A stretch of 64,000 nucleotides of DNA from Microbacterium yannicii PS01 (GTDB taxonomy: Bacteria; Actinomycetota; Actinomycetes; Actinomycetales; Microbacteriaceae). The translations under genes were made by a program, and so were the position numbers. The notes under the pieces are model-generated. The model saw only the letters and a list, made by a program, of their open reading frames with translations, was not told the DNA's origin and did no database searches. Below, in pieces: positions 62,242 to 64,000 of the stretch. Position 1 is the first letter of the stretch. The number at the start of each line of letters is the position of its first letter. The stretch covers positions 1 to 64,000 of the forward strand of contig NZ_CAJF01000012.1 of NCBI RefSeq assembly GCF_000304335.1. Direction: 5' to 3'.

Positions 62242-63666
62242 TCAGTCGAGCAGCAGTGCCGGCTCTTCGAGGATCGACGCGACGTCGGCGATGAACCGCG
62301 ACATGCCGTCGCCGTCGATCACCCGGTGGTCGAACGACCCCGAGACCGTCGTCACGAAGCGCGGGCGCACCTCGCCGTCGACCACCCACGGCTTCTGCCG
62401 GATGGTGCCCATCGCGACGATGCCGGCCTCTCCCGGGTTGATGATCGGCGTACCCGCATCCATGCCGAACACGCCGATGTTGGTGATGGTGATCGTGCCG
62501 TTCTGCTGGTCGGCCGGCGTGGTGCGGCCCTCGCGTGCGGTGAGCGTGAGCTTCTCGAGCGCACGGGCGAGCTCGCGCATCGACAGGTCCTGCGCGTCCT
62601 TGATGTTGGGCACGAGCAGTCCGCGCGGAGTGGCGGCGGCGATACCCAGGTTGACGTAGCGGCGCACGCGGATCTCGGCTCCGCCCTCGGCATCCACCCA
62701 CGCGGCGTTGACCATCGGGGTGCGGCGGGCCGCCCAGATGACGGCGCGCGCCATGATCAGCAGCGGCGACACCCTGATGTCGGCGAAGTCCGGCGAGGCC
62801 TTGAGGCGTTTGACCAGCTCCATCGTGCGGGTGGCATCGACGTCGGTCCACACCGACACGTGCGGCGCCGAGTACGCGGACTGCACCATCGCCGACGACG
62901 TGGCCTTCCGCACGCCCTTGACCGCGATGGTCTCCTCGCGGCCCTCGGCGTCGGGGACGGGAGTGGCGGGGGCGACGCTGGGCCGGCTGGCGGGGGCGGG
63001 AGCGGCGACCGGGATCGTCTCTTCTCGCACGTCTCCCCACGCGGGGGTCTCGATGTTGCGGAACACGCTCGCCTGCGAGGCGTGGCGCACCACGTCCTCG
63101 CGCAGCACCTCGCCCGCAGGGCCGCTCGGGGTCACCGCGGCCAGCTCGACCCCGAGATCGCGGGCGAGCTTGCGGATCGGCGGCTTCGCGATGACACCGA
63201 CGGATGCCGCGACCCGCTCGGCCGCGGGGGCGGCAGGCTTCTTTCGCCGTGACTGCACGTGGCCGCCGGTCCCGTAACCCACGAGCACCGCACCCTCGCC
63301 CTCACCACCGGTCGACTCGGCGGGCTCGCCGTGCTCGGACTGGCCGACGGTCGCCGGGCCCGCGGCATCCGTCGTCGACGCGATCGTGATGATCGGGGCT
63401 CCGACGTCCACCGTCTCGCCTTCGGGGACCAGCAGCTCGCTGACCGTACCGGCGAAGGGCGACGGCAGCTCGACGAGCGACTTCGCGGTCTCGATCTCGA
63501 CGAGCACGTCGTTGACCGCGACGCTGTCGCCGGGGCCGACGCGCCACGCGACGATCTCCGCCTCGGTGAGGCCTTCACCGACGTCCGGGAGGATGAAGGT
63601 CTGCGTCGAGCCCACGCGCCCGGAGGCTCCGACAGACGCGCCACTGGGAGTGGGTGCGGGAATCAT
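62242..63666 (-). CDS. Dihydrolipoamide acyltransferase (E2) of a 2-oxoacid dehydrogenase
   Basis: A 474-aa E2: lipoyl domain about 22-95 with [10 protein letters not shown] (lipoylated Lys), subunit-binding domain about 160-195 ([21 protein letters not shown]), and catalytic domain with [11 protein letters not shown] near the end. Preference for branched-chain acids (BkdC-like) is suggested but not certain. It is followed upstream by E1-beta. Confidence 0.88.
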   Translation of the reverse strand: MIPAPTPSGASVGASGRVGSTQTFILPDVGEGLTEAEIVAWRVGPGDSVAVNDVLVEIETAKSLVELPSPFAGTVSELLVPEGETVDVGAPIITIASTTDAAGPATVGQSEHGEPAESTGGEGEGAVLVGYGTGGHVQSRRKKPAAPAAERVAASVGVIAKPPIRKLARDLGVELAAVTPSGPAGEVLREDVVRHASQASVFRNIETPAWGDVREETIPVAAPAPASRPSVAPATPVPDAEGREETIAVKGVRKATSSAMVQSAYSAPHVSVWTDVDATRTMELVKRLKASPDFADIRVSPLLIMARAVIWAARRTPMVNAAWVDAEGGAEIRVRRYVNLGIAAATPRGLLVPNIKDAQDLSMRELARALEKLTLTAREGRTTPADQQNGTITITNIGVFGMDAGTPIINPGEAGIVAMGTIRQKPWVVDGEVRPRFVTTVSGSFDHRVIDGDGMSRFIADVASILEEPALLLD

Positions 63667-63688
63667 GTTCGGTCCTTTCGGAGGGCCG

Positions 63689-64000
63689 TCAGTACGCCAG
63701 GGCGCGGTCGACGGCCTCGAGGATGCGGTCGGCGTCGGGGAGGTAGACGCCTTCGAGCTTCGCGGCCGGGAAGGGCGTGTCGAAGCCCGACACGCGCAGC
63801 ACCGGGGCCTCGAGCGCGTAGAACGCGCGCTCCATGACGGTCGCCGAGACCTCGGAGCCGAGCGAGGTGAACCCCGGGGCCTCCTGCGCGTACACCATGC
63901 GGCCGGTACGGCGCACCGAGTCGAGGATCGGCCCGTAGTCCACCGGCGACAGCGAGCGCAGGTCGATGACCTCGCACGAGGTGCCCTCCGACTCGGCGAT
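63689..64000 (-). CDS. 2-oxoacid dehydrogenase E1 component beta subunit, C-terminal part
   Basis: The frame is open from the window edge to a stop at 63689 (103 codons). It reads [28 protein letters not shown] and ends with the transketolase C-terminal region ([21 protein letters not shown]). E1-beta with E2 next to it forms a branched-chain or pyruvate-type complex. 5' part lies outside. Confidence 0.9.
   Translation of the reverse strand: MAESEGTSCEVIDLRSLSPVDYGPILDSVRRTGRMVYAQEAPGFTSLGSEVSATVMERAFYALEAPVLRVSGFDTPFPAAKLEGVYLPDADRILEAVDRALAY

Overview
The window is very GC-rich and densely coded, with GTG starts, 1-14 nt gene overlaps and many leaderless promoters. Family content (Dcd of the dUMP-forming type, actinobacterial QcrB, fused CopD/CtaG, DtxR-type iron box, FprA/FdxA) and codon use suggest an actinobacterium of the Microbacteriaceae, most like Microbacterium. 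This is inferred from content; no search was run.

Region by region. 1-1118: two divergent MarR-like regulators with Gly/His-rich stretches. 1298-13618: a sulfur-assimilation super-operon. It holds sirohydrochlorin chelatase, a short leader ORF, ferredoxin sulfite reductase, APS reductase, CysD/CysN, an SsuABC-type transporter, uroporphyrinogen-III methyltransferase, FprA, a 7Fe ferredoxin and a thioredoxin-reductase-like flavoprotein, so sulfate activation, reduction, siroheme supply and electron delivery sit together. 13623-19200: TetR/SnoaL pair, CorA, a membrane protein of unknown function, Dcd and an orphan bc1-type cytochrome b. 19186-32109: nitrogen island with two tandem TetR paralogues, an NCS1 permease and urtABCDE on the minus strand, and ureABCFGD on the plus strand, meeting at a 441 bp control region. 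32208-32281: tRNA-Gly(CCC), next to an 825-aa protein with the LQRLAGNRAV motif seen in contractile-injection-system (eCIS) associated proteins. 34993-37534: KDG/KDPG sugar-acid catabolism and a Gfo/Idh/MocA oxidoreductase. 37605-49992: SRPBCC protein, a beta-lactamase-fold lipoprotein lacking its catalytic residues, DUF2470 plus heme oxygenase with an iron box, Pif1-like helicase, CopD/CtaG fusion, HU, TetR with its hydrolase, an esterase and a K+ channel. 50102-51859: cysteine-poor S14/L33/L28, a Trp-rich micro-ORF and alkyladenine glycosylase. 51935-53653: DHA2-type MFS transporter. 53610-60315: a zinc island with Zur, a two-part permease (UPF0718 + TIGR03943) and znuABC behind a Zur box. 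60454-64000: glycosyltransferase, then E2 and E1-beta of a 2-oxoacid dehydrogenase, running off the window.

The most unusual structure not explained by genes is a set of palindromic elements, several about 80 bp long. Five of the copies lie in frame inside coding sequences (cysD, ssuC, cobA, the UPF0718 permease and its TIGR03943 partner), where they are translated as extra peptides. Other points of interest are the leaderless leader ORF overlapping the sulfite reductase start, the eCIS-motif protein beside a tRNA gene, the dead beta-lactamase homologue, and a recurring TANNNT-N6-start promoter architecture.
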